From Arthrobacter sp. H-02-3 (GTDB taxonomy: Bacteria > Actinomycetota > Actinomycetes > Actinomycetales > Micrococcaceae), in contig NZ_PYUI01000021.1 in assembly GCF_003097355.1 (NCBI RefSeq), positions 25,732 to 89,731 on the forward strand: 64,000 nucleotides of DNA, in the 5' to 3' direction. The notes beneath the pieces are model-generated. The model did not search any database. It was not told where the DNA came from and saw only the letters and a program-made list of their open reading frames with translations. The first letter of the stretch is position 1. Every line of letters starts with the position of its first letter. Position numbers and translations under genes: made by a program. Below are positions 16,745 to 24,748 of this stretch, one piece after another.

Positions 16745-17277
16745 GCGTCCATTCTGCCCTGACAGCGGATTGGCCCGGCAAACCGTGGTGTCACGAAGCC
16801 GGCGGCAGCGGGTCGGGACACGTGCCGTCTTCGAGTATTTTCCGGGCATGTGCGTAGGTGACAGCGAGCCGTTCGGCTTCTTCGCACTCAAGCACGACGG
16901 CGGGGATCGAGCCTGGCCAGGAACGACGGCGACCACCCATCAGGGAGACATCGCGGCATCTTGACATGCCTAAGATCCCGGAATACCTTCGGCCTTAACG
17001 AGGCACTTCGCCCGTTTCTCACTGGTTTTTTCACAGTATTACTCGGCGCTCTACGCGGGCCGCTGACGCCTGGCCGCGAAGCCAGGAAAGGAGAGATCCT
17101 CCTGTGCCGGCTCCGGATAGTTGGGGACCACAGCAAACTGTGGCACCCGGCAGCGCCCCGGGCGCGGCCGGGAACGACGGCCTGACCGGGCGACCCGACG
17201 GCGGGTGGGTCTGCGCGTGCGGCGAGGCATGACGCCGGGGGGATCCAATTTCGGTCTCTCGCAACAAGGAGTCGGAA
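16745..17277. other. Intergenic region with second repeat copy
   Basis: No gene is supported in these 533 bases. It contains the second copy of the 39-bp repeat (16977-17015), followed by an AT-rich stretch around 17020-17042 and then high-GC sequence leading to the SnoaL-like gene, whose ribosome-binding site AAGGAGTCGG is at 17264-17273. Confidence 0.5.
16977..17015 (+). repeat. 39-bp dispersed repeat, copy 2
   Basis: Matches 3590-3628 at 38 of 39 positions, in the same orientation; the difference is a C for T near the 3' end. Both copies are non-coding and lie within about 2 kb of DUF1275-related sequence. Confidence 0.7.
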
Positions 17278-17697
17278 ATGTCTGAAGGTGTTGGATTGAT
17301 TGAGCGGTTTTACAAGGACGTCATAGAGAGCGGTAACCTCGCCCTCATTGATGAGCTGGCCGCGGATAGCTACGTGGATCACGAAATGGCCCTCCCCGGG
17401 CAGCCGTCCGGAAAAGATGGCGTCAAATTCTTTGTGAACACGATGCGGTCGGCTTTCCCGGATATCAAGGTCAAGGAGATCCAGCCCTCGGTGACGGCCG
17501 GAAACATGGAGGCGTGCCACGTGGTTCTCGCGGGAACGCATCGTGGGGACTTGGCCGGCTTCCCCGCAACGGGAAAGAGTGTCGAGTTCGACTGCACTGA
17601 CATCATCCGTGTCGAGGGAGGCAAGGTGGCCGAGCATTGGGGCACCACGGACAACCTGAGCCTCATGCAGCAGATTGGCGCCGTGGCCGTTGGCTGA
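17278..17697 (+). CDS. SnoaL-like (ester cyclase/NTF2-like) protein
   Basis: A 139-residue single-domain protein of the SnoaL-like/NTF2 fold: LIERFYKDVIESGNLALIDE at the N-terminus, YVDHEM, then GVKFFVNTMRSAFPDIKVKE and a FPATGKSVEFDCTDIIRVEG strand, ending GKVAEHWGTTDNLSLM. Relatives include polyketide cyclases and many proteins of unknown substrate. AAGGAG upstream supports the ATG. It stands alone and is followed by a hairpin terminator. Confidence 0.8.
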   Translation: MSEGVGLIERFYKDVIESGNLALIDELAADSYVDHEMALPGQPSGKDGVKFFVNTMRSAFPDIKVKEIQPSVTAGNMEACHVVLAGTHRGDLAGFPATGKSVEFDCTDIIRVEGGKVAEHWGTTDNLSLMQQIGAVAVG

Positions 17698-17743
17698 GCT
17701 AGGCGACGAACAACAGGGGGCCGACGCCCCGCAAAGAAAAAGT

Positions 17744-17783
17744 GGCTGTCCACGTTCCCTACAGGGAAACGCGGACAGCCTTT
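17744..17783 (+). terminator. Hairpin terminator after SnoaL-like gene
   Basis: Arms GGCTGTCC (17744) and GGACAGCC (17773-17780) enclose a second inner pairing TTCCC/GGGAA; TTT follows. It lies 46 bases past the stop codon. Confidence 0.7.
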
Positions 17784-17829
17784 CGACGTCGGAGCCTTTT
17801 GACGTCGGCGCTGCTCGACGGCGGCGCCG

Positions 17830-17944
17830 TTAGCCTGTAGCCCACAGGACGGACGTCACGCCCTCCGCTGCCAGGGCCAGCTGGTCCGGCTCTGAGGGAA
17901 GCCAGTCGTCGGCCGGCCGAGTCCTGAGGAGCTCGACCCCACGA
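17830..17944 (-). pseudogene. Relic of a flavin monooxygenase C-terminal region
   Basis: On the minus strand this reads PADDWLPSEPDQLALAAEG and then VTSVLWATG before a stop. The intact monooxygenase at 48671-49969 has KDDWLPSEPARLNLEAAN followed by VTSVLWATGYRLDF. The stop falls exactly where the family continues, and no start or FAD motif is present, so this is a short relic of a second gene of that family. Confidence 0.65.
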
Positions 17945-17958
17945 CCGGCTCGCACGAT

Positions 17959-18816
17959 TCAACTGATCTCGACGGCTTCACCGCTCACGATAATCCCGCC
18001 GGTCGGGGGAATGTCGACGGTGAGGACGCTCGGACGTCCGACATGGCTGCCTTGGTGTACCACCACGCGGCTTGGCGGCTCCACAAGTGATAGCAGGCGG
18101 AGGTATCCGCCGAAAGAAGCGGCAGCCGAACCGGTCGCCGGATCTTCGGTGATGGTGCCCACCGGGAAGAGGTTGCGCGAGTCGAACTCGCCCGGCCCCA
18201 TCTCGTAGAGGGTCGTGACGGTGCCGGCCCAGTTCTGGGCATCCATCAGCGTGCGCATAGGATTCGGCTCGAAAACGAACGAGTCAAAAGTCTTTCGTTC
18301 TGCGAAGACGAGAATGGGGTGCCAGTTCCCGGCAAAAGCGATCATCGGAGGGTAGGTGGGGTTCAGATCGTCCCGGTCCACGCCGAGCAACCCGAGCAGG
18401 GTGGTCAGGACACCGTCGGGGAACTCGGCCACTCGCGGCTCTACGCTCGTGAAGGATGCCGTCACCGCTGAGCTCTGGCCTGCAGTCTCGATCGCGACGG
18501 GCCCAACCGGCGTGTCGAAGATAAAGGTCCCCGCACCGTCACGTCGTGACAGCGCGACCGCCAAAGCAATCGTGGCATGGCCGCAGAACGGCACCTCGGC
18601 GATCGGGGAGAAGTACTGCACCCGGTTTCGTCGGGGGTCTCCGTCAACCGCTGGCTCGGTGACAAAGACCGTTTCTGCATATCCGACGTCCGCTGCGATG
18701 GCCTGCATCCGGCCTTCATCGAGCCGGGTTGCGTCCAGGACTACTCCCGCCGGATTTCCGCCGTCGGGGGTGGTGGTGAAGGCGGCATAGCGCAGGACTT
18801 CCGTGGTCTGTTCCAT
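17959..18816 (-). CDS. PhzF family isomerase/epimerase-like protein
   Basis: A 285-residue PhzF-fold protein. Typical pieces are FTTTPDGGNPAGVVLDA at the N-terminus with the DGGNPAG loop, the conserved acid in GYAETVFV, PFCGHATIALAVAL, and TEDPATGSAAASFGGYL near the C-terminus. The fold resembles diaminopimelate epimerase; the founding enzyme isomerises a phenazine precursor, but most relatives have unknown substrates and no phenazine genes are seen here. The ATG at 18816 begins the conserved part; the frame is open further upstream without resemblance. Confidence 0.85.
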   Translation of the reverse strand: MEQTTEVLRYAAFTTTPDGGNPAGVVLDATRLDEGRMQAIAADVGYAETVFVTEPAVDGDPRRNRVQYFSPIAEVPFCGHATIALAVALSRRDGAGTFIFDTPVGPVAIETAGQSSAVTASFTSVEPRVAEFPDGVLTTLLGLLGVDRDDLNPTYPPMIAFAGNWHPILVFAERKTFDSFVFEPNPMRTLMDAQNWAGTVTTLYEMGPGEFDSRNLFPVGTITEDPATGSAAASFGGYLRLLSLVEPPSRVVVHQGSHVGRPSVLTVDIPPTGGIIVSGEAVEIS

Positions 18817-19183
18817 TCCGACATCGTCGCACAGCGGTCCAGATGGCGGAGAGCGCCATGGGCCCTGCTGGCCGTACTTTTCTAAGCGTGGGCGTCCGTG
18901 ACAACGCGAAATGGAAGGGCTCGCCGTCGGGCGGCGCTGCGCGCAAGACGTCAGCCGGATACCAGGCGGCCCTATTTCCGCAGACCCAAATCGGTCCATA
19001 ATGGCCACATAACTTCGGGGATCCCTCACGCTGACGATGGGTGGTGCGGCGTTGAAGAGTCCCAGGTGGCTGCCCCGGCTTTGCACAAGGGACGGTCACG
19101 GGCTCCGGACAAGGATTCCGGGGACCGAAACCGGGGGGAGCAACGCCGTTGCTGCGATCATTAACGCACTGAAGGGAATCATC
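18817..19183. other. Intergenic region between PhzF-like and VOC genes
   Basis: A 367-base gap between divergent genes. The composition is high GC throughout, and I see no gene, repeat or clear promoter boxes. Confidence 0.4.
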
Positions 19184-19564
19184 ATGCTCAAGGATTCAAA
19201 CATCATGGCTGTCCTCCCCGCGAAGGACATCAACAGGGCGAAGGAGTTTTACCGGGAGAAGCTGGGAATCGAACCCTCCGAATCCATGGAGGAGGGCAGT
19301 GTGATGTACAACTGCGGCCAAGGAACCCGCTTCCTCGTTTACCAGACAGAGAATGCCGGGACCGCCAAGAACACCCAGTTGGGCTGGGAAACGGACAATC
19401 TCGAACGCGAGATGGAGGAACTGCGAGGCCGCGGCGTCGTCTTTGAAGATTACGATTTTCCCGGCCTGAAGACGGAGAACGGTATTGCCACCGCTAGCTG
19501 GGGGAAGGCGGCCTGGTTCCTGGACAGCGAGGGGAACATCATCAACATCGCCCAGCGCTCGTAG
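19184..19564 (+). CDS. VOC family (glyoxalase/bleomycin resistance) protein
   Basis: A 126-residue single VOC module: VLPAKDINRAKEFYREKLGI, then the paired strands RFLVYQTENAG and a C-terminal KAAWFLDSEGNIINIAQ in the position of the metal ligand Glu strand (FLDSEGN). Members bind small molecules or catalyse isomerisation and ring cleavage on a divalent metal. Substrate is unknown. ATG 19184 has GAAGGGA upstream. It is monocistronic. Confidence 0.85.
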   Translation: MLKDSNIMAVLPAKDINRAKEFYREKLGIEPSESMEEGSVMYNCGQGTRFLVYQTENAGTAKNTQLGWETDNLEREMEELRGRGVVFEDYDFPGLKTENGIATASWGKAAWFLDSEGNIINIAQRS

Positions 19565-19738
19565 GCCGGAGTCTGACACCGATCAGCGACTCATACCATC
19601 GCTACCGCCGGCAACGGAGCCGGAGGGAACCGGACCGCGCCTTCAAAGCGGGAGGCGGTTTCGGGGATGACGTCGCCGCTGGACAGGGCATCGAGCGCGT
19701 TCAGAACAGCAGCGTTCGCAGCAGCGGCTACCCGCACC

Positions 19739-20632
19739 CTAGTTCGTGTCGGGTTTCCCACCCCGGAGGTGCCGGTGGTGGAGTTCGTAGCTGTCGAACA
19801 CATCGGAAGATGTGGCTCCGGAATGGCCGAATTTGCCGCGAAGGACCTCCGCGAGTCCGTCGAGCGCCGCGTGGAGCATCCGTCCAGCGAACTGCAGTTC
19901 AGAGCTCTCGCTGCGCTGGGCCTGGGATGCCAGTTCGTGGGCGTAGGCCACCGTGGCGGGCAAGGAGCCGCGCTGCTCAATTTCACGGAAGTAGTACGTT
20001 TCATGGAAGGCAAGCAGGTCTATGGTCACCGTGGCCACGTTTCCGGCAATTGCCTCCAGCAATCCGGTAGCGTGACTGGGCTCCATGTCCAATACACCGG
20101 CCGGACCGGCAGCCTCCCTGAAAAGAGTCAGCTGGTGGGCAAGGGCCCGGCGGCGGTTCAGGGCCGGGAACGTCTGCAGGATCCAAGTGACCGTTGCTGT
20201 CAGCAAGCCGAAACCGGTGACGGCCTGGAGGGCGACAACCAGCCTGAGCACCGGATCCGTTGCCACGATATCGCCAAACCCCACGGTGGAAAGAGTGACC
20301 ATGGAGATGTAGAGGGCTTCGGCAAAGTCGGCCCGCAGTGGAACCCCGGCTCCGTAAACAAAACCGTCCGTCAGATGGGGCAGGTATAGCAGAGCCCAGC
20401 CGATCGCCGCCAAGCCTGCCCAGGCTCCAATGACAGCGGCCATCGCCAAGGGTGCTGCGATGAAGGAGCCCCGGCCCCGCAGTTTTCTCGATACAAGCCA
20501 GAATCCGCGCATGATCGCCCGGCCCAGAGGACCGGAACCGTGCGGATAAAGGAGTGTACGGAAGACGTCAACGAGCATCAGCAGAACCAGCCCGGTCCCC
20601 AAAACCGTCCAGAGCGTGTCCTCGAAGTCCAT
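19739..20632 (-). CDS. Two-pore-domain-type ion channel (Ion_trans_2), probable K+ channel
   Basis: A 297-residue membrane protein with four predicted membrane segments near the N-terminus, a re-entrant pore and the selectivity filter STVGFGDIVATDP, so it should conduct potassium or a related cation. The C-terminal half is soluble and helical, with no recognisable RCK domain. The frame stops at LRGGKPDTN, but the adjacent minus-strand frame continues with TRVRVAAAANAAVLNAL for about 50 codons, so a frameshift near 19745 may have shortened the tail. Confidence 0.8.
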   Translation of the reverse strand: MDFEDTLWTVLGTGLVLLMLVDVFRTLLYPHGSGPLGRAIMRGFWLVSRKLRGRGSFIAAPLAMAAVIGAWAGLAAIGWALLYLPHLTDGFVYGAGVPLRADFAEALYISMVTLSTVGFGDIVATDPVLRLVVALQAVTGFGLLTATVTWILQTFPALNRRRALAHQLTLFREAAGPAGVLDMEPSHATGLLEAIAGNVATVTIDLLAFHETYYFREIEQRGSLPATVAYAHELASQAQRSESSELQFAGRMLHAALDGLAEVLRGKFGHSGATSSDVFDSYELHHRHLRGGKPDTN

Positions 20633-20772
20633 GCCTCATCTTAGAGGCGGCACCCCGGGCGCAGCCGGGGTGCGACCATCAAAGTGCCAGTAGCCCGTTG
20701 GTGCGCCGGCAGTATGGGTCCCTCGCGCCTGGTGGGCCGCAACGACGTCAAGGGACCTGAAATACGGGCCGG

Positions 20773-20967
20773 ATGGGCCCCGCAGTCATCAGTTTTGCCA
20801 TGGCGAGGCGCCGCTCGGCGGACTTCGAGAAATACCGTGCCACCGTTGACCTGCTCCAAGACGAGCTTGCGCAGGTTAAGCGGCAGATCTCTGCAGGGCA
20901 TTCCGTCGACACGGAAATCCCTGCACGGAATGCCCCTGAGCACGCAACTGAACGGTTGACGACCTAA
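20773..20967 (+). CDS. Small hypothetical protein, helical
   Basis: A 64-residue frame with a charged, probably helical stretch (RRRSADFEKYRATVDLLQDE). An alternative ATG is at 20800. There is no ribosome-binding site, and the 3' half overlaps a large inverted repeat, so it may not be a real gene. Confidence 0.25.
   Translation: MGPAVISFAMARRRSADFEKYRATVDLLQDELAQVKRQISAGHSVDTEIPARNAPEHATERLTT
20896..20935. repeat. Perfect 11-bp inverted repeat with 18-base spacer
   Basis: GGGCATTCCGT (20896-20906) and ACGGAATGCCC (20925-20935) are exact complements. No T-run follows, so it is not an ordinary terminator. It lies in the region between the channel gene and the methyltransferase gene, where no firm gene exists. 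Confidence 0.6.
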
Positions 20968-21279
20968 AGCGTGTGGTCCCGCAGCGCGGCTGCGGCACCC
21001 CTGTATCCTGAGAATGTAGTTCAAGGGCCCCAGCGGCCATCGACCAAGCCTGGTGCGCAGCCGGATGAGGGGTCTGGAAGCTGGGCCGCAGCCTTGGACG
21101 TCGTCGAATCGCCACCGCAATCGTCAGTCTGCGATCGGCTCCCGAATGCTCGGAATGGATCCTCTATCAGCATTGACACACCAGCCCCCGTGGGAATCCC
21201 GACGCCCGTCCCCAATCCGGTGCGCGCAGTTGCGGGGGATGAGCCGGCCATTGTGACCTGGGCCGAGGCCGGGATCAGC

Positions 21280-22356
21280 ATGACCGCGCGATGGCGGTCG
21301 GCGAACGGCAGACCGGCGCCGACGCGCGTCGAAGTGGTGTCCGACTCCCTCACGGCCGATGATGCGAACCGGATGGCGTCACAGGGGATCGCGATGCTCT
21401 GGCACGGTGACTTCCACAACGCACGGCAGATCCTCAACGCCTTGGACCGGCGGATAGGCGTCGGAAAGAAAGAGATCGCAGCAACTCCGGTCGATAAGTT
21501 CTATCGGCACCGCCAGTCCCGGTCGCACCGTGCACGGGTTCTCGGCCTGCTGCTGATTCCTCTTGATCCGGGCCCGGTGGTGCCGCTCCGGCGCGCACCG
21601 GACATCCGGCAGGCCGCCGCTGAAGCGTACGGTGAGATCGGTGAATCTTCCATCGTGTCCCTGCATGAGCTTGTCGGCGCCATTGGCGCCCACGAGTGGC
21701 GGCGTAATGGCGTCTACGTCGATGCCCTGCAGGGCCGCATCCACCCGCACTACGGCACGTTCTTCCCCACCCGCAGTGAGTATGTGGATCTCATGGCCGC
21801 CGCTGCGCTGCCCTCTGACACACTGGCGTTCGACGTCGGAACCGGCACGGGTGTGCTCGCTGCCGTCCTCGCGCGCCGTGGCGTCCACCGCGTGGTGGCG
21901 ACGGACAATGAACCGCGTGCCATCGCCTGCGCCGCTGAGAATTTCCGGAACCTCGGTGTCCAGGACCGTGCTGAGGCCGTCCTGACCGACATGTTCCCGC
22001 CCGGGCGGGCACCCCTCATCGTGTGCAACCCGCCCTGGATTCCGGCAACGCCGCACTCCACCCTGGATAACGCCGTCTACGACCCCGGGAGCAGGATGCT
22101 CTTCCGCTTCCTGAACGGACTCTCCGACCATCTGGAGCCGGGCGGTGAGGCCTGGCTTGTCCTCTCCGACCTGGCCGAGCACCTTGGCCTGCGGACACGT
22201 CAGGATCTGCTGACCGCCATTACGGCGGCCGGGCTGAAGGTGGTGGAACGGCTGGACACCAAGCCAACGCATCCGAAGGCGTCGGACCGCGACGATCCTC
22301 TGTTCGAGGCGCGCGCCGCGGAGGTCACGTCGCTGTGGCGGCTTGTTCTCCGCTAG
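21280..22356 (+). CDS. Class I methyltransferase, PrmC/HemK-like
   Basis: About 358 residues. The SAM motif I is LAFDVGTGTGVLAAVLARRG, followed by VVATDNEPRAIACAAENF and the substrate motif IVCNPPWIP, which marks N5-glutamine or N6-adenine type methyltransferases. A preceding 170-residue domain with HPHYGTFFPTRSEYVDL is shared by actinobacterial homologues. The target, a protein glutamine or an RNA or DNA base, is not fixed. Start uncertain: the frame is open from 20971 and GTG 21190 is possible; ATG 21280 begins the conserved MTARWRS. It overlaps the convergent ThDP gene by four bases. Confidence 0.75.
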   Translation: MTARWRSANGRPAPTRVEVVSDSLTADDANRMASQGIAMLWHGDFHNARQILNALDRRIGVGKKEIAATPVDKFYRHRQSRSHRARVLGLLLIPLDPGPVVPLRRAPDIRQAAAEAYGEIGESSIVSLHELVGAIGAHEWRRNGVYVDALQGRIHPHYGTFFPTRSEYVDLMAAAALPSDTLAFDVGTGTGVLAAVLARRGVHRVVATDNEPRAIACAAENFRNLGVQDRAEAVLTDMFPPGRAPLIVCNPPWIPATPHSTLDNAVYDPGSRMLFRFLNGLSDHLEPGGEAWLVLSDLAEHLGLRTRQDLLTAITAAGLKVVERLDTKPTHPKASDRDDPLFEARAAEVTSLWRLVLR

Positions 22357-24032
22357 CCCGCCACCACCACCACCGCCTTCGCTGCCTGCGAGGCCTCCAT
22401 CCATTCGCTCATCCACGGTGCCCGGACGCTCGACGTGATCCGGCAGTCGGCCACGAAGGTTCCCCTGGCACCGGCGTCGATCCAGTCCTGGAGCGCGGAA
22501 AGGTCTGCCAGTGAGCGGATGATCGCCGACTTGGCACCGAGCGCCCGGGCGATGCCGCTGAAGTCCACCTCGGGGATCAGCATGGGCTTTTCGGTCAGGC
22601 CCCGGGAGCCGTACTGGTGGATTTCGGCTCCGTAGGCGGCATCGTTGTAGATCACGACGACGGCGCTGCTGGCCGCCCCAATCAGCGATTCGAGGTCGGA
22701 CAGGCCCATCAGGAAACCGCCGTCGCCGGAGGCCAGCACCAGGGTGCGGCCGTCCTCCACTGCGCGGGCTGCCCCGACGGCGCTGGCAAGGCCCAGCCCG
22801 ATGGTCTGGAAGGCCGTGCCCACCATGACCAGGTCCTGCGGCCGCGGAATGTTCCAGTACATGGGGGCCCAACCGAGGAAGTGCCCGCCGTCCTGGACCA
22901 CCGTGCGGCGCTCCGGCAGCACGGCATCCAATGCTGTGGCAAGGGCGCGCGGGTCCAGCCGGCCGTCCGGCGTCTCCGATGAGCCTGCCTGGTGGCCCGG
23001 TCCCTCGGCCAGGCGCCTGCGGGCTTCCGCGCGCCAGGCTTCTGCGCGGCGGGCGTCCGGCGAGGCCGTGCCATCCAGCATCCCCAGGATGCGTCCCGCA
23101 GCAGATTTCACGTCCGCGCTGACGAACGTGTCCACCCGGGGGTGCGTCGGCTGCAGTGCGGTGTCGATCTGGATGACGGTGCTGTCCGGGCCGAGCAGGT
23201 GCCCGAACCGCATGGTGAAGGGGCTCAGGCTTGCCCCGGCCACGAGGACCACATCAGCCTCACCCATGAGCCCGGCCGCGGTGTCCGTCCCGAACCCGCC
23301 CGCGACGCCGAGGTATCCCTCACCCTGGAGCAGGTTGAGCGCCAGGGCGGTTCCGGCGGTCAGGGCGCCCAGACGGTCGGCGAGTTCCCGGAGCTCCGGG
23401 CCGGCGCCGGCGAGATGCGCACCGCGGCCGGCGAGGATCAGCGGCCGCTTCGCCCCGGCGAGCAGCCGGGCTACCTGCCCGAGGCCGCCGTCGACGTCGT
23501 CACTCACCGCCGGTGCCAGCGGCGCCGGAAGTTCCTCGTCCGCAGCCTCGAGGGCCGCGAGGTCGTAGGGAATGGCAATGACGACGGCGGTCCGCTTAGT
23601 GAGCGCGTACTCCACCGCCTGCTGCGTGATGGAGCCCGCGGCGTCGCGCGTGACCGTGAAGGTCGCCGCACCGAGGCCTGCCGCGATGGCCGTCTGGTCC
23701 ACGTCCCAGGGCCGGGCGCCGCTGCTCGGCGCGTCCCCGGTGACCAGCACGACCGGGATTTGTGCCTGGACCGCCTCTGCGAGTGCGGTGAGTGCGTTGG
23801 TGTAGCCGGGGCCGTAGGTGGTGGTGCCCGCTGCGAGACGTCCCGACGTCCGGTAGTAGGCGTCGGCCGCGGCGACGGCGGCGCCTTCATGGCGGACGGG
23901 GGAGAAGCGGAGGCCCAGCTTTTCCGCGGCGTCCAGGAAGTAGACGTTTCCGTTGCCCATGACGCCGAAGACATCGCTGAGGTAGCTGCTGAGAACCTGC
24001 GTCACGCGGCCGGAGACGGTAAGTGAAGTCAT
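22353..24032 (-). CDS. Thiamine diphosphate-dependent enzyme, acetolactate synthase-like
   Basis: A 559-residue three-domain ThDP enzyme. The N-terminal PYR domain has the catalytic Glu in PVRHEGAAVAAADAY, the middle domain reads PLILAGRGAHLAGAG, and the C-terminal PP domain has the ThDP motif GDGGFLMGLSDLESL with the Asn in VVIYNDAAYG. It could be a 2-oxoacid decarboxylase or carboligase. It lies downstream of an Lrp/AsnC gene and near an aminotransferase and amino acid permease, so a role on the 2-oxoacid made by transamination is likely (inference). The reaction cannot be fixed by sequence alone. Confidence 0.8.
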   Translation of the reverse strand: MTSLTVSGRVTQVLSSYLSDVFGVMGNGNVYFLDAAEKLGLRFSPVRHEGAAVAAADAYYRTSGRLAAGTTTYGPGYTNALTALAEAVQAQIPVVLVTGDAPSSGARPWDVDQTAIAAGLGAATFTVTRDAAGSITQQAVEYALTKRTAVVIAIPYDLAALEAADEELPAPLAPAVSDDVDGGLGQVARLLAGAKRPLILAGRGAHLAGAGPELRELADRLGALTAGTALALNLLQGEGYLGVAGGFGTDTAAGLMGEADVVLVAGASLSPFTMRFGHLLGPDSTVIQIDTALQPTHPRVDTFVSADVKSAAGRILGMLDGTASPDARRAEAWRAEARRRLAEGPGHQAGSSETPDGRLDPRALATALDAVLPERRTVVQDGGHFLGWAPMYWNIPRPQDLVMVGTAFQTIGLGLASAVGAARAVEDGRTLVLASGDGGFLMGLSDLESLIGAASSAVVVIYNDAAYGAEIHQYGSRGLTEKPMLIPEVDFSGIARALGAKSAIIRSLADLSALQDWIDAGARGTFVADCRITSSVRAPWMSEWMEASQAAKAVVVVAG

Positions 24033-24113
24033 GCAGAAATCTTGTGTGCTGACCCACAGATAGGCAAGAGACGCGTATTGCGGTGGGATATTTGGCAGGC
24101 GCTGGAGCTAGAA

Positions 24114-24124
24114 GTGAAAATATG
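24114..24124 (+). promoter_or_regulatory. Candidate Lrp-type site, copy 1
   Basis: GTGAAAATATG, 82 bases upstream of the ThDP gene start. An exact reverse complement occurs at 24653-24663 at the start codon of the Lrp/AsnC gene. Two inverted copies bracketing the regulator gene suggest autoregulatory sites, but chance cannot be excluded. Confidence 0.3.
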
Positions 24125-24151
24125 CCCACTTGTGGCGTGCATCACCCGCTC

Positions 24152-24655
24152 TTAATCGGAGGGGTGGGACTCCTGCTCCGAGAGCCGGCTTAGGAGGCCG
24201 TCGTAGCGGGGCGGCATGAGTTCTAGAACGGAAATGGCCGTGCTGGTCCGCTGGATCCCCTCGATTTCCAGGATCTGGTTGGTGATGCGGTAGAGATCGG
24301 CCGTACTGCGTGCCACCACCTTGGCCATGAGGTCCGCGTCGCCGGTGGTGGCGTGCACCTCGATGACCTCGGGAATGGCGGCGAGCCCGTCTTCGACCGC
24401 ACCTGTCCGCGTCTGGCTGATGGACAGCGAGAGGAAGGCCATCAGGTCATAGCCAAGCGCGGCGGGGTCCAGCCTCCGGCTGAAGGAGCGGAGGGCGCCG
24501 CTGCGCTCGAGCCGTGCCAGCCGGGCGTGGACCGTGTTCCGTGCGACGCCGAGCGTCCGCGAGAGTGCCAGGGCGCTTGCTTCGGGATCCTTGTCGAGGG
24601 CCAGGATGATCCTGCCGTCGAGAGAATCCACGGTGCGAGAGTTCGGGATGGTCAT
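24152..24655 (-). CDS. Lrp/AsnC family transcriptional regulator
   Basis: A 167-residue regulator. The N-terminal helix-turn-helix (SLDGRIILALDKDPEASALA, then LGVARNTVHARLARLERSG) is followed by the RAM domain with AFLSLSISQTR, VHATTGDADLMAKVVA and a C-terminal ISVLELMPPRYDGLL. Such proteins respond to amino acids. It is divergent from an aminotransferase-permease pair and upstream of the ThDP gene, so it probably controls both sides in response to the imported amino acid. Confidence 0.88.
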   Translation of the reverse strand: MTIPNSRTVDSLDGRIILALDKDPEASALALSRTLGVARNTVHARLARLERSGALRSFSRRLDPAALGYDLMAFLSLSISQTRTGAVEDGLAAIPEVIEVHATTGDADLMAKVVARSTADLYRITNQILEIEGIQRTSTAISVLELMPPRYDGLLSRLSEQESHPSD

Positions 24656-24663
24656 ATTTTCAC
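24653..24663 (-). promoter_or_regulatory. Candidate Lrp-type site, copy 2
   Basis: Exact inverted copy of the 11-base word at 24114-24124; here it includes the ATG of the regulator gene. Binding would block its translation-start region or the divergent promoter. Confidence 0.3.
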
Positions 24664-24748
24664 CACAGACAGTAGATCTTGAGCAGAAGTCCCAATGGTT
24701 TGAGGGTATCTTGCAATGTGGGAGGGGTCACAATCATGATCGATCCTC

